The notes under the pieces were generated by a model. The model saw only the letters and a program-made list of their open reading frames with translations, made no database searches and was not told the origin of the DNA. DNA of 64,000 bases, from NCBI RefSeq assembly GCF_037948395.1, contig NZ_CP149940.1:3348001-3412000 (forward strand). Direction: 5' to 3'. The position numbers were made by a program, and so were the translations under genes. The DNA is from Serratia nevei (GTDB taxonomy: Bacteria; Pseudomonadota; Gammaproteobacteria; Enterobacterales; Enterobacteriaceae). Below, piece after piece: positions 8,255 to 16,567 of this stretch (positions within the stretch are counted from its first letter, which is position 1; the number at the start of each line of letters is the position of its first letter).

Positions 8255-9190
8255 ATGATCAAACAAACCGTTTGCGGGCTGCTGCTCGGCGCAGCCATCA
8301 CCGGCCAGGCCGGCGCGGCCGAAAAGCTGACGCTGGTGCTCGACTGGTACATCAACCCCGATCACGCGCCGATTATGGTGGCCGAGCAGATCGGCGCCTT
8401 CAAGGCCGAAGGGCTGGACGTCAAGATCGTGCCGCCGTCCGATCCGGCGCTGCCGCCGCGGCTGGTGGCCGCCAAACAGGCCGACCTCGCCATCACCTAT
8501 CAGCCGCAGCTGCATTTCTTCGCCGATCAGGGCCTGCCGCTGATGCGCGTCGGCACGCTGATCAACACGCCGCTGAATACGGTGATCGCGCTGGATAAAA
8601 ACATCACGTCGCCGGCGGATCTCAAGGGCAAAACAGTGGGTTACTCGGTCAGCGGCATCGAACAGGCGACGCTGGCCACCATGGTCGAACACGAGCACCT
8701 CAGGCCGCAGGACATCAAGCTTATCAACGTCAACTTCCAGCTGACCAGCGCCCTGCTGGCGGGCCAGGTCGATGCGGTGATCGGCGGCTACCGCAACATC
8801 GAAGCGCTGGAGCTGAAGCTGCAGGGCAAGACGCCGGTGGTGTTCAACGTCGAAGATTACGGCGTGCCGGCCTACGACGAGCTGATCATCGTCGCCCACC
8901 GCGATGCGGTGAACGAGCCGAAAATCCGCAAGTTCCTCGCCGCGCTGAAGCAAGGCAGCGACTACCTGCATGCGCACCCGCAGGACACCTGGCTGGCATT
9001 CGCCAAAGCGCACCCGGAGCTGAATACCGAGCTGAACAAACAGGCGTGGCAAGCCAGCCTGCCGCTGTTCGCCCGCGATCCGGCCAAGCTGGATCGGGCA
9101 CGCTACCAGGCTTACGAACAGTTCCTGTTCGACAACAAGCTGATCAAGAAAATCACGCCGGTGGAACAGTACGCGGTGGAGCTGGACTGA
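8255..9190 (+). CDS. thiY: Periplasmic pyrimidine-binding protein (ThiY, NMT1/THI5-like)
   Basis: 311 aa with a cleavable signal peptide (MIKQTVCGLLLGAAITGQAGAA). The mature start LTLVLDWYINPDHAPIMVAEQ is typical of THI5/NMT1-like proteins that bind the HMP-like pyrimidine. The start is ATG 8255 with AAAGGA upstream; an ATG at 8219 overlapping the thiX stop would add twelve non-signal residues. Last gene of the riboswitch operon. Its stop codon abuts the stop of the convergent gene at 9191 with no spacer and no visible terminator. Confidence 0.9.
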   Translation: MIKQTVCGLLLGAAITGQAGAAEKLTLVLDWYINPDHAPIMVAEQIGAFKAEGLDVKIVPPSDPALPPRLVAAKQADLAITYQPQLHFFADQGLPLMRVGTLINTPLNTVIALDKNITSPADLKGKTVGYSVSGIEQATLATMVEHEHLRPQDIKLINVNFQLTSALLAGQVDAVIGGYRNIEALELKLQGKTPVVFNVEDYGVPAYDELIIVAHRDAVNEPKIRKFLAALKQGSDYLHAHPQDTWLAFAKAHPELNTELNKQAWQASLPLFARDPAKLDRARYQAYEQFLFDNKLIKKITPVEQYAVELD

Positions 9191-9931
9191 TCACGCCGAG
9201 GCGGCCGGTGGCGCCACCGTCACCTCGCCCTGGCCGCTGCGCTGCAAGGCCGCCTTCACCAACCCGTTGGCCTTGCAGCGCTCGATAAAATCGTTCACGT
9301 AGGTGGCGCCCTGAGTTTTTTGCCGCGGCACCGCCATCGCCTGCCGGATGGCGGTGAAGTGCCCCTCCAGCACCCGGTAGCCGGGATGGGCGGCCGCAGC
9401 GGCCAACAGCGGCTGGCGCACGCCGGCCGCCGCCTCCAGCCCCCGTTCGAAAAACAGCGCGATCGCCTCGGCGGAGGTTGCCGCCCGCACCAGCTGCGCC
9501 TGCTGCAGCGTGCGCGATAAAAACAGATCGTACGCCGCCCCCTGGCCGACCGCGATGCGCACCTCCGGCCTGTCGAGCTGCGCCACCTCAAAGTAAGGCG
9601 CGTCGTTCGCCACCAGATAGGTTCCCTCGATGATCACGTAGGGCTCGCTGAAGGCGATCTGCGCCGCGCGCACCGGCTCGATGGCCATAAACGCCAGGTT
9701 CCAGGCGCCGCTGTCCAGGTCGGCGAACACCTTGCCCGCCGCGTCATAGGTGACCAGTTCGAGCGCCACGCCCAGTTCCTGGGCCAGCGCGGCGGCCAGC
9801 TCCACCGAAGCGCCTTGCGGTTTGCCACCGGCCCCGGCCTGTGCCAGCACCGGATTGCCGTAGTTGATCGCCGCGCGCAACACGCCTTGCGGGGCCAGAT
9901 CGTCGAGTACCGCGGCGGGAATCGTCTGCAT
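9191..9931 (-). CDS. Family 3 solute-binding-like protein without signal peptide
   Basis: 246 aa with the family 3 (amino-acid type) binding fold: GVLRAAINYGNPVL, GASVELAAALAQELGV, YDAAGKVFADLDSGAWNLAFMAI and the FSEPYVIIEGTYLV strand. It begins MQTIPAAVLDDLAPQG, with no hydrophobic signal sequence, and has an aggagg-type site directly upstream, so the start seems right. A cytoplasmic location is therefore predicted, which is unusual for this fold. No permease or ATPase of the polar amino-acid class is adjacent. Ligand unknown. Confidence 0.82.
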   Translation of the reverse strand: MQTIPAAVLDDLAPQGVLRAAINYGNPVLAQAGAGGKPQGASVELAAALAQELGVALELVTYDAAGKVFADLDSGAWNLAFMAIEPVRAAQIAFSEPYVIIEGTYLVANDAPYFEVAQLDRPEVRIAVGQGAAYDLFLSRTLQQAQLVRAATSAEAIALFFERGLEAAAGVRQPLLAAAAAHPGYRVLEGHFTAIRQAMAVPRQKTQGATYVNDFIERCKANGLVKAALQRSGQGEVTVAPPAASA

Positions 9932-10217
9932 ACTTCCTCCTGAATGGCTGATGGGCGCACCGTCGTGGCGCTCATTAAGCGTAGAGCGAAACCTCCGACC
10001 AGCAAGCTTTCGCCGCCGAGGCCGCCGTCGGCGTGATTAACGTCACACTATTGTCATAAAAATGTACAATAGCCGCCGCTCGTCGGCCGTAGCGGGAGAT
10101 CGCGCGTTGTTCCGCCGCCGGCAATAGGCTATACCCTTCACTTTTCGCGCCGCGGCACGCTCGGCGGCGCAAACCAGGGCAGCAACGGTTTTATTTCAAT
10201 CAGACAAGGTTTGGCGG
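9932..10217. other. Divergent intergenic region upstream of opgB
   Basis: 286 bp between the divergent binding-protein gene and opgB. It contains AT-richer stretches such as attgtcataaaaatgtacaat (around 10045-10070) that could hold promoters, but I see no gene, no terminator and no operator that I can name. Confidence 0.5.
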
Positions 10218-12521
10218 ATGGTTTTAGCAGTCGTTTCGTTTGTTCTCTTTTTGGCGTCGATTTTGATTTATCGCACCCGGGCCGCCGCCAACCGCTGGTG
10301 GTTCGCCATTCTGCTGACGCTGCTCGGCAGCTATCTGGTGCTGAACGTCATCCTGATCGCCAGCAACTACTTCACCGGCGACGGCATCACCGACGCGGTG
10401 ATTTACACCGTCACCAGCAGCCTCAAAGGCGCGGGCATCAGCAAATACGTGCTGCCGTTTATCGGCCTGCTGGCGGCGTTGGGACTTATCTTCGCGGTGC
10501 TGGCCCGCAGCCTGCTGCGCCGCAAGGCCAAAGGCAGCAGCGTGGCCTACAGCGTCGTCGCCGTGCTGCTGGCGCTGTTCTCGGTCGGCACCACCCCGGC
10601 GTTTCAGGACATCTCGCTGCTGGTCAAGAGCCAGATCGTCGGCGATACCGCCGATTTCACCACCTACTACAAGGCGCCGAAAAAGACCGTACAGGGCAAG
10701 CGGCCGAACCTGGTGTACATCTATGCCGAGAGTCTGGAGCGCACCTACTTCGATACCGAGCTGTTTCCCGGCCTGGCCGACGAGCTGAACGCCCTGCGCA
10801 CGGACAGCATCGATTTCAGCAACACCCAGCAGCTGCCGGGCACTGGTTACACCATCGCCGGCATGGTCGCCTCGCAGTGCGGCATTCCGCTGTTCGCGCC
10901 CTTCGACGGCAACGCCTCCAGCGCGGTCTCCACCTTCTACCCGGAGAACGTCTGCCTGGGCGACGTGCTGAAGGCCGCCGGCTACAGCAACTATTTCTAT
11001 CAGGGCGCCGAGCTGGCGTTCGCCGGTAAAGACACCTTCCTGAAATCCCACGGCTTCGACCACGTTTACGGCTTCAAAGAGCTGCGCGAACAGGTCGCCG
11101 ATCCGAGCTACAAAAACGACTGGGGCTGGTACGACGACAGCGTGCTGGACGTGGTGTACGGCAAGTTCGTCGAGCTGTCCAGGCAGCGCCAACCGTTCTC
11201 GCTGTTTACCCTGACCGTCGACACCCATCACCCAGACGGCTTTATCTCCGCCGGCTGCAGCAAAAAGAGTTACGCCTGGCAGAACAAGGAAAACCGCTCG
11301 CTGAGCGCGGTGGCCTGCAGCCAGCAACACATCGCCGCGCTGATCGGCAAGATCAAACGCTCGCCCTATTTCAGCAATACCGTGATCGTGGTGTCCTCCG
11401 ATCATCTGGCGATGAACAACACCGCCTACGATATCCTGACCAAACAGAAGCGCCGCAACCTGTTCTTTATCATCGACGGCACCCGGCCGCTGGCGGAGCA
11501 GCGCAACGAGAAGCGCAGCACGCTGGACAACGGCGCCACGGTGCTGGACGTGATGGGCGGCGACAACTACATCGGCCTCGGCCGCAGCAGCCTGTCGGCG
11601 CCGTCGCTGTCTACGGTGTTCCTGAACATCGAAGAGAAGATCAACGGCTGGAAACCGGCGGTGATCAACCAGTGGGGCCTGCCGAACCGCATCAGCGACT
11701 ACAGCGTGGATACGCGCCAGCGCAGCTTCAGCTTCTCCGGCGTCACCTACAAAGTGCCGTTTATCCTGCGGGTGGGCGATAACCGCATCGAACCGATGTT
11801 CAACGTCTACCTTTCCACCCCGCTGCGCAAACAGCTGGCCGGGCTGGGCGCGGGGGAAAAATTCGTCTGGGTCGATAAATGCTATGAGATCGGCCGGGTC
11901 TGGGCGCCGCAGCTGGCGCTAAGCACCGACATCTGCGTGGCCTCCGGCACCCTGGCCTCACCGCCGCAGATCGTGCAGGCCAGCGGCGAACGCTTCCGCG
12001 GCAAGGTGAGCTTTACCGCCCCGGCGGCGGACAGCGTCGCCGATTATCAAAACGCCGTTGCTCGCCTGCAGGTGGACGACGCGGCGATGAAGTACCGGGC
12101 GGACAGCATCGAGTTCATGCTGCCCGGCCTGCCGGAGCAGGTGAAGGCCATCACCGGCGTTTCCGGCGTCGAGGAGTGGGGCCGCTGGTCCGACGCCAAC
12201 CTGGCGCCGGCGGTCGACATCGATTACGTCGATCCGCTGCCGAAGCGCTTCGATCTGGTGCTGCGCGCCCGCGCCTACGGCAATAACGTCGGCGAACCGA
12301 TTTCGGTGCGCGTCGGCGACGAAGAGCGCTTCGTGTCGCTCGGCGAACAGGACAGCACCGTCACCCTGCGCTTCGACAACCCGCGCGGCGCGCAGAAGAT
12401 CAGCATTACCCCGCCGGCCCCCACCGAGCCGAAAGAGAGCGCCAGCGGCGGCTTTACGCCGAAGAAGCTGGGCATCGGCCTGGTGTCGTTGAAGGTCGAG
12501 GCGGCCGACCCCGCCTCCTGA
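10218..12521 (+). CDS. opgB: Phosphoglycerol transferase I (OpgB/MdoB)
   Basis: 767 aa inner-membrane enzyme that transfers phosphoglycerol from phosphatidylglycerol to osmoregulated periplasmic glucans. The N-terminus has about four membrane helices (VVSFVLFLASILIY; WWFAILLTLLGSYLVLNVILIAS; LPFIGLLAALGLIFAVLA; SVVAVLLALFSVG), then a periplasmic sulfatase/LTA-synthase-like domain. Diagnostic segments shared with E. coli OpgB (763 aa) are YIYAESLERTYFD, QQLPGTGYTIAGMVASQCG, FTLTVDTHHPDGFIS and VIVVSSDHLAMNNT. It ends near KKLGIGLVSLKVE as in E. coli. It stands alone and is followed by its own terminator. Confidence 0.95.
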   Translation: MVLAVVSFVLFLASILIYRTRAAANRWWFAILLTLLGSYLVLNVILIASNYFTGDGITDAVIYTVTSSLKGAGISKYVLPFIGLLAALGLIFAVLARSLLRRKAKGSSVAYSVVAVLLALFSVGTTPAFQDISLLVKSQIVGDTADFTTYYKAPKKTVQGKRPNLVYIYAESLERTYFDTELFPGLADELNALRTDSIDFSNTQQLPGTGYTIAGMVASQCGIPLFAPFDGNASSAVSTFYPENVCLGDVLKAAGYSNYFYQGAELAFAGKDTFLKSHGFDHVYGFKELREQVADPSYKNDWGWYDDSVLDVVYGKFVELSRQRQPFSLFTLTVDTHHPDGFISAGCSKKSYAWQNKENRSLSAVACSQQHIAALIGKIKRSPYFSNTVIVVSSDHLAMNNTAYDILTKQKRRNLFFIIDGTRPLAEQRNEKRSTLDNGATVLDVMGGDNYIGLGRSSLSAPSLSTVFLNIEEKINGWKPAVINQWGLPNRISDYSVDTRQRSFSFSGVTYKVPFILRVGDNRIEPMFNVYLSTPLRKQLAGLGAGEKFVWVDKCYEIGRVWAPQLALSTDICVASGTLASPPQIVQASGERFRGKVSFTAPAADSVADYQNAVARLQVDDAAMKYRADSIEFMLPGLPEQVKAITGVSGVEEWGRWSDANLAPAVDIDYVDPLPKRFDLVLRARAYGNNVGEPISVRVGDEERFVSLGEQDSTVTLRFDNPRGAQKISITPPAPTEPKESASGGFTPKKLGIGLVSLKVEAADPAS

Positions 12522-12524
12522 TCC

Positions 12525-12550
12525 CCGCGCCTTCACGGGCGCGGTATTTT
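12525..12550 (+). terminator. Terminator after opgB
   Basis: Stem CCGCGCC / GGGCGCGG around a TTCAC loop, then TATTTTCTTT, four bases after the opgB stop. Confidence 0.75.
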
Positions 12551-12659
12551 CTTTGCCGCGCCCGTCATTTCGACCAAGCTTTTACGCCCTTCTTCGGCTA
12601 ACCTGTGACGGTAAAACGCCGCAACCCCGCCACAGAGCCGGGACATCCAAGGAGAAAGT

Positions 12660-14123
12660 ATGAGCTATGCCCCACCTCGCAGCGGCCTCAGCGCCGATCA
12701 GGCACTCGATCAACTGGAAGCCCTGTATGACGCCGCGGTAGACGCGCTGCGTCAGGCGGTCGGCGACTTTATCAGCCACGGCACGCTGCCGGATGCGCAG
12801 GCGCGCGCCGCCGGGCTGTTCGTGTATCCCGAACTGCGCGTCAGCTGGGACGGGCAGCAATCCGGCCCGAGCAAAACCCGCGCCTTCGGCCGCTTCACCC
12901 ATCCCGGCAGCTACAGCACCACCGTGACCCGGCCGCAGCTGTTCCGCCACTATCTGGCCGAACAGCTGGCGATGCTGGAGCACGATTACGCCGCCCATAT
13001 CGAAGTGGCGCCGTCGCAGCAGGAGATCCCGTTCCCTTACGTGATCGACGGCTCCAGCCTGGCGCTCGATCGCTCGATGAGCGCCGGCATCGCGCAGCAT
13101 TTCCCCACCACCGAGCTGGCGCAGATCGGTGACGAAACCGCCGACGGCCTGTACCACACCACCGACAACCATTTCCCGCTGTCGCATTTCGATGCGCTGC
13201 GCGCGGATTTCTCGCTGGCGCGGCTGCGGCACTACACCGGCACGCCGGTGGAGCACTTCCAGCCGTTCGTGCTGTTCACCAACTACACCCGCTATGTGGA
13301 TGAGTTCGTGCGCTGGGCCTGCGCGCAAATCGCCGATCCGGCCAGCCCGTACATCGCGCTCTCCAGCGCCGGCGGCACCTACATCACGCCGGAAACCAGC
13401 GCGCCCGAACAGGCGGTGTCCGATCTGGCGTGGAAAAACCACCAGATGCCGGCCTATCACCTGATTTCGCGCACCGGCCAGGGCATCACGCTGATCAACA
13501 TCGGCGTCGGCCCCTCCAACGCCAAAACCATCTGCGATCACCTGGCGGTGCTGCGCCCGAGCGCCTGGCTGATGATCGGCCACTGCGGCGGCCTGCGCGA
13601 AAGCCAGTCGATCGGCGACTATGTGCTGGCCCACGCCTATCTGCGCGACGATCACGTGCTGGATGCGGTGCTGCCGCCGGATATTCCGATCCCGAGCATC
13701 GCCGAGGTGCAGCGCGCCCTGTACGACGCCACCAAGATGGTCAGCGGCATGCCCGGCGAAGAGGTCAAACAGCGCCTGCGCACCGGCACCGTGGTCACCA
13801 CCGACGACCGCAACTGGGAGCTGCGCTATTCCGCTTCGGCGCGGCGCTTCAACCTCAGCCGCGCGGTGGCGGTCGACATGGAGAGCGCCACCATCGCCGC
13901 TCAGGGTTACCGCTTCCGGGTGCCGTACGGCACGCTGCTGTGCGTCTCCGACAAACCGCTGCACGGCGAAATAAAACTGCCGGGCCAGGCCAACCGCTTC
14001 TATGAAGGGGCGATCTCCGAGCACCTGCAGATCGGCATCTGCGCCATCGATCTGCTGCGCGCCGAGGGCGACCGCCTGCACTCGCGCAAGCTGCGCACCT
14101 TCAACGAACCGCCGTTCCGATAA
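12660..14123 (+). CDS. amn: AMP nucleosidase
   Basis: 487 aa cytosolic enzyme (484 in E. coli) that hydrolyses AMP to adenine and ribose-5-phosphate. The N-terminal half is the Amn-specific regulatory region; the C-terminal half is a nucleoside phosphorylase fold with GVGPSNAKTICDHLAVLRP, GHCGGLRESQSIGDYV and the MESATIAAQGYRFRVPYG segment. The start follows AAGGAGAAAGT. Single gene with its own terminator, convergent with nac; amn and nac are also near neighbours in E. coli. Confidence 0.96.
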   Translation: MSYAPPRSGLSADQALDQLEALYDAAVDALRQAVGDFISHGTLPDAQARAAGLFVYPELRVSWDGQQSGPSKTRAFGRFTHPGSYSTTVTRPQLFRHYLAEQLAMLEHDYAAHIEVAPSQQEIPFPYVIDGSSLALDRSMSAGIAQHFPTTELAQIGDETADGLYHTTDNHFPLSHFDALRADFSLARLRHYTGTPVEHFQPFVLFTNYTRYVDEFVRWACAQIADPASPYIALSSAGGTYITPETSAPEQAVSDLAWKNHQMPAYHLISRTGQGITLINIGVGPSNAKTICDHLAVLRPSAWLMIGHCGGLRESQSIGDYVLAHAYLRDDHVLDAVLPPDIPIPSIAEVQRALYDATKMVSGMPGEEVKQRLRTGTVVTTDDRNWELRYSASARRFNLSRAVAVDMESATIAAQGYRFRVPYGTLLCVSDKPLHGEIKLPGQANRFYEGAISEHLQIGICAIDLLRAEGDRLHSRKLRTFNEPPFR

Positions 14124-14132
14124 CGGTTATCA

Positions 14133-14158
14133 GGCCCGCTGCGGCGGGCCGTTTTTTC
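14133..14158 (+). terminator. Terminator after amn
   Basis: GGCCCGC-TGCG-GCGGGCC followed by GTTTTTT, ten bases after the amn stop and two before the convergent nac stop. Confidence 0.88.
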
Positions 14159-14159
14159 C

Positions 14160-15083
14160 TCAACGCACCAGCGCCAGCGCGCGTTTCTCCTGGCTGCGGC
14201 CGCCGGCGATCGACAGCAGAATGTCTTTGACCAGCAGCGCCGGGGCGGACAGCGCCTGTTGGCCCGACATGCACAGCGCCAGCGGCACCGACATCGTCGG
14301 CGCATTGATGCGCGCCATCCAGGCCTTGGCCGGGCCGATCATCGCGCGTGCCACCGATTCCGGCAGCACGGTCGCCCCCAGCCCGCCGGCGATCGCGGCG
14401 CTCAGCGCGCCCGAGGATTCGATCTCCCCCACCACGTTGACAGCCAGCTTGCGCAGCGCCATCGCCTCTTCCAGCTGATTGCGCACCGCATCGCCCTCGC
14501 GCGGCAAGAACAGGTTCAGCCGCGCCACGTCCAGCAGCTCGACGCTGTTGCCGGGATGCGGCACCGCACGCGTCGCCACCAGATAGAGATCTTCCCGCAT
14601 CAGTGCGATGGCGTGCAGCCCGGCGGGCATCTTGGCGCCGTAGACCATCGCCATGTCCAACGTCTGGTTGGCCACCTGCCCGGCCAGCGCCGCGCCGCTG
14701 TTCTCATGCAGGCTAAGCAGGATGCCCGGCTGCTGATCGCGCAGGCTCTGCAACAGCGGCAGCGCCAGCTGCGCCGCGGTGCTGCCCGACGCCAACCCGA
14801 GAGACACCTGGCCGCTCATCGCCTGCCCGGCGCTGTTGACCGCGCTCTGCGCCTGCTCGCACTGGCGCAGAATGGTCTGCGCGTGGGCATAGAGAATATT
14901 GCCGGCCTCGGTCGGCTGTACGCCGCGCTTGGTGCGGATCAGCAGCTGTTGTTTCAGCTCCCCCTCCAGCGTCGCCAGCTGCTGGCTGAGCGCCGGCTGG
15001 GCGATGTGCAACACCTCCGCCGCCTGGGTCAGGCTGCCGATATCAACGATTTTCACGAAGTACTTCAGACGTCTGAAATTCAT
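14160..15083 (-). CDS. nac: Nitrogen assimilation control regulator Nac (LysR family)
   Basis: 307 aa LysR regulator. The N-terminal 50 residues (MNFRRLKYFVKIVDIGSLTQ, then AAEVLHIAQPALSQQ and LIRTKRGVQPTEAG) are almost the same as E. coli/Klebsiella Nac, and the C-terminal effector domain keeps the VVGEIESSGALSAAIAGGLG and VLPESVARA segments. Nac acts without a coinducer and connects NtrC to sigma-70 nitrogen genes; it also represses assimilatory genes. A sigma-54-type promoter lies upstream, as expected. The neighbouring cbl of E. coli is absent; a tRNA-Asn follows upstream as in E. coli. Confidence 0.91.
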   Translation of the reverse strand: MNFRRLKYFVKIVDIGSLTQAAEVLHIAQPALSQQLATLEGELKQQLLIRTKRGVQPTEAGNILYAHAQTILRQCEQAQSAVNSAGQAMSGQVSLGLASGSTAAQLALPLLQSLRDQQPGILLSLHENSGAALAGQVANQTLDMAMVYGAKMPAGLHAIALMREDLYLVATRAVPHPGNSVELLDVARLNLFLPREGDAVRNQLEEAMALRKLAVNVVGEIESSGALSAAIAGGLGATVLPESVARAMIGPAKAWMARINAPTMSVPLALCMSGQQALSAPALLVKDILLSIAGGRSQEKRALALVR

Positions 15084-15137
15084 AGTGCCTCCAGCGAGCC
15101 GCTAAATTGAGAATGCCGAAATCCGGTCAGGCACCGC

Positions 15138-15154
15138 AGCAAGATCCGGGCCAG
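15138..15154 (-). promoter_or_regulatory. Sigma-54 (RpoN) promoter of nac
   Basis: The minus strand reads CTGGCCCGGATCTTGCT, against the RpoN consensus YTGGCACGRNNNTTGCW: one mismatch, with the GG and GC elements at the required spacing. The predicted start is near 15127, giving a leader of about 45 bases to the nac ATG. Confidence 0.82.
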
Positions 15155-15372
15155 AGTCGGTAAACGGCCATGGAAGCGGGATACACGGCGGCCGACGGCC
15201 GTTCGTCGGGCGGCGCGCGCCACAACGCAGGGCAGGCGTTGCACCACAGGCAAGCAACGGCCCGAACAACGGGCCATCCGGGGGCACTGCGCGCGGGATA
15301 AGCGACAAAAGCGAGAAAAAGCAGCAGGTTGGGCAATCTTGCAGCAAACGAACGCATCGGGCGTTTTCACGC
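15155..15372. other. Nac upstream region without a gene
   Basis: Between the nac promoter and the tRNA-Asn promoter. Several frames stay open here because the DNA is GC-rich, but none has a ribosome site or a recognisable product. A TGCACC half-site (15240-15245), about 110 bp upstream of the predicted nac start, could belong to an NtrC enhancer; its partner half is poor. Confidence 0.4.
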
Positions 15373-15401
15373 TTTACAAGCCGCAACCGCCCCGCTATTA
15401 T
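15373..15401 (+). promoter_or_regulatory. sigma-70 promoter of tRNA-Asn copy 2
   Basis: TTTACA (15373-15378), a 17-bp spacer and TATTAT (15396-15401), then the discriminator tcgccccg shared with copy 3. Confidence 0.83.
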
Positions 15402-15419
15402 TCGCCCCGTTCACACGAT

Positions 15420-15495
15420 TCCTCTGTAGTTCAGTCGGTAGAACGGCGGACTGTTAATCCGTATGTCACTGGTTCGAGTCCAGTCAGAGGAGCCA
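15420..15495 (+). tRNA. tRNA-Asn (anticodon GTT), copy 2
   Basis: The same 76-nt sequence as copy 1, with an encoded CCA. It sits between nac and a DMT-type membrane gene. Confidence 0.98.
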
Positions 15496-15506
15496 TATTT
15501 AGAGAA

Positions 15507-15537
15507 GCCCGCTCAGGGAAACCCGAGCGGGCTTTTT
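15507..15537 (+). terminator. Terminator of tRNA-Asn copy 2
   Basis: GCCCGCTCaGGG-AAA-CCCgAGCGGGC followed by TTTTT, at the same distance from the tRNA as in copy 1 but with a different inner stem. Confidence 0.9.
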
Positions 15538-15552
15538 GCATTTCAGCCGCCG

Positions 15553-15993
15553 TCAAAAGCTGCGTTTCGCCACCAGATAGGCGCCCGCCACCAGCAGCAG
15601 GGCGCCGAACAGCGCCGGCAGATTCTCGCGCAGCGCCGCCGGGCCGGCGCGGTAGACGTCCACCAGCAGCCCCATGCACAGCTGGCTGGCGACCAGGATC
15701 GAGATGGTGGCCGCCGCGCCCAGTTTTTGGTAGCCCAGGATACCGGCAAACACGAACAGCGATCCCAGCAGCCCCGGCAGCAGCATCCACCACCTGGCGG
15801 CGCCGGTCACTTCCGCCACCGCGTCGAGGCCGTTTTTGGCCAGCAGCAGCCCCACCAGCAGCAGCAAACCGACGCTGGAGTTGATCACCAGCGTGATAAG
15901 GATGGTCGAGACGCTTTCGGTAATGCGCACCATCAGCAGATTCTGCACCACCAGCCCCATTCCCGCCGCGATCAGCAGCAATAGCATATTCAT
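15553..15993 (-). CDS. DMT-superfamily small membrane protein (YdcZ/DUF606-like)
   Basis: 146 aa with four to five hydrophobic helices (MLLLLIAAGMGLVVQ; VSTILITLVINSSVGLLLLVGLLL; WWMLLPGLLGSLFVFAGILG; ATISILVASQLCMGLLVD; LPALFGALLLVAGAYLV). Length and motifs fit the DUF606 branch of the drug/metabolite transporters, which often work as pairs or dimers; here there is one copy. The start is ATG 15993 after GGGAGG. It begins 17 bp after mnaT ends, so the two are probably co-transcribed. Substrate unknown. Confidence 0.8.
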   Translation of the reverse strand: MNMLLLLIAAGMGLVVQNLLMVRITESVSTILITLVINSSVGLLLLVGLLLAKNGLDAVAEVTGAARWWMLLPGLLGSLFVFAGILGYQKLGAAATISILVASQLCMGLLVDVYRAGPAALRENLPALFGALLLVAGAYLVAKRSF

Positions 15994-16010
15994 CGCCCTG
16001 CCTCCCGGGA

Positions 16011-16529
16011 TCAGCGCGCCGGCGGCGCCGCCCGCTCGTCCAGCGTCAGCTGCAGGAAAGTCAGATCCAGCCATTGGCCAAATTTGGCGCCCACCTGCTC
16101 CATGCGCCCCACCTCGCGGAACCCGAGCGCCAGATGCAGCTGAATGGAGGCCTGATTGCCGGATTCGATGCCGGCCACCATCACGTGCTTGCCGATCTCC
16201 CGCGCCCGTGCGATCAGGGCGATCAACAGCGCTTTGCCAATCCCTTCACCACGATGCGCCTGATGGACATACACCGAGTGTTCTACGGTATGGCGATAGC
16301 CGTCCCAGGCGCGCCAGTCGCCGAACGACGCGTAGCCGATCGCCTCGTCCGCGCCGTTCACCGCCACCAGCACCGGGTAGCCCGCCGCCTGCCGTTCGCC
16401 GATCCACGCCGCGCGATTGCCCGCATCCACCGTTTGTTCATTCCAGATGGCGGTGCTGTTCAACACCGCGTCGTTATAGATGGCGGCAATCGCCGCGCTA
16501 TCGTTGAGCGTCGCATTTCGTATAATCAT
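16011..16529 (-). CDS. mnaT: L-amino acid N-acyltransferase MnaT (GNAT, PAT-like)
   Basis: 172 aa GNAT enzyme. Key segments match E. coli MnaT/YncA and the phosphinothricin acetyltransferase family: AAIYNDAVLNSTAIWNEQTVDA, VGYASFGDWRAW-type 'IGYASFGDWRAWDGYRHTVE', the acetyl-CoA loop HRGEGIGKALL, and GKHVMVAGIESGNQASI. It acetylates methionine derivatives and other amino acids in E. coli. First gene of a pair with the DMT protein, divergent from the XRE-cupin regulator 38 bp away, which may control it. Confidence 0.87.
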   Translation of the reverse strand: MIIRNATLNDSAAIAAIYNDAVLNSTAIWNEQTVDAGNRAAWIGERQAAGYPVLVAVNGADEAIGYASFGDWRAWDGYRHTVEHSVYVHQAHRGEGIGKALLIALIARAREIGKHVMVAGIESGNQASIQLHLALGFREVGRMEQVGAKFGQWLDLTFLQLTLDERAAPPAR

Positions 16530-16531
16530 GG

Positions 16532-16559
16532 TTTACCCCGGCCAATTGTCCACTATAAT
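16532..16559 (+). promoter_or_regulatory. Candidate promoter of the XRE-cupin gene (leaderless transcript)
   Basis: TTTACC (16532-16537), a 16-bp spacer and a perfect TATAAT (16554-16559). The start would be at about 16566-16567, immediately before the ATG at 16568, so the mRNA would have almost no leader; no Shine-Dalgarno is present. Confidence 0.6.
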
Positions 16560-16567
16560 ACTACGAT

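Noticed and set aside
15080..15370. Overlapping open frames upstream of nac
   Set aside because: No ribosome site and no recognisable product; the stretch contains the nac sigma-54 promoter.
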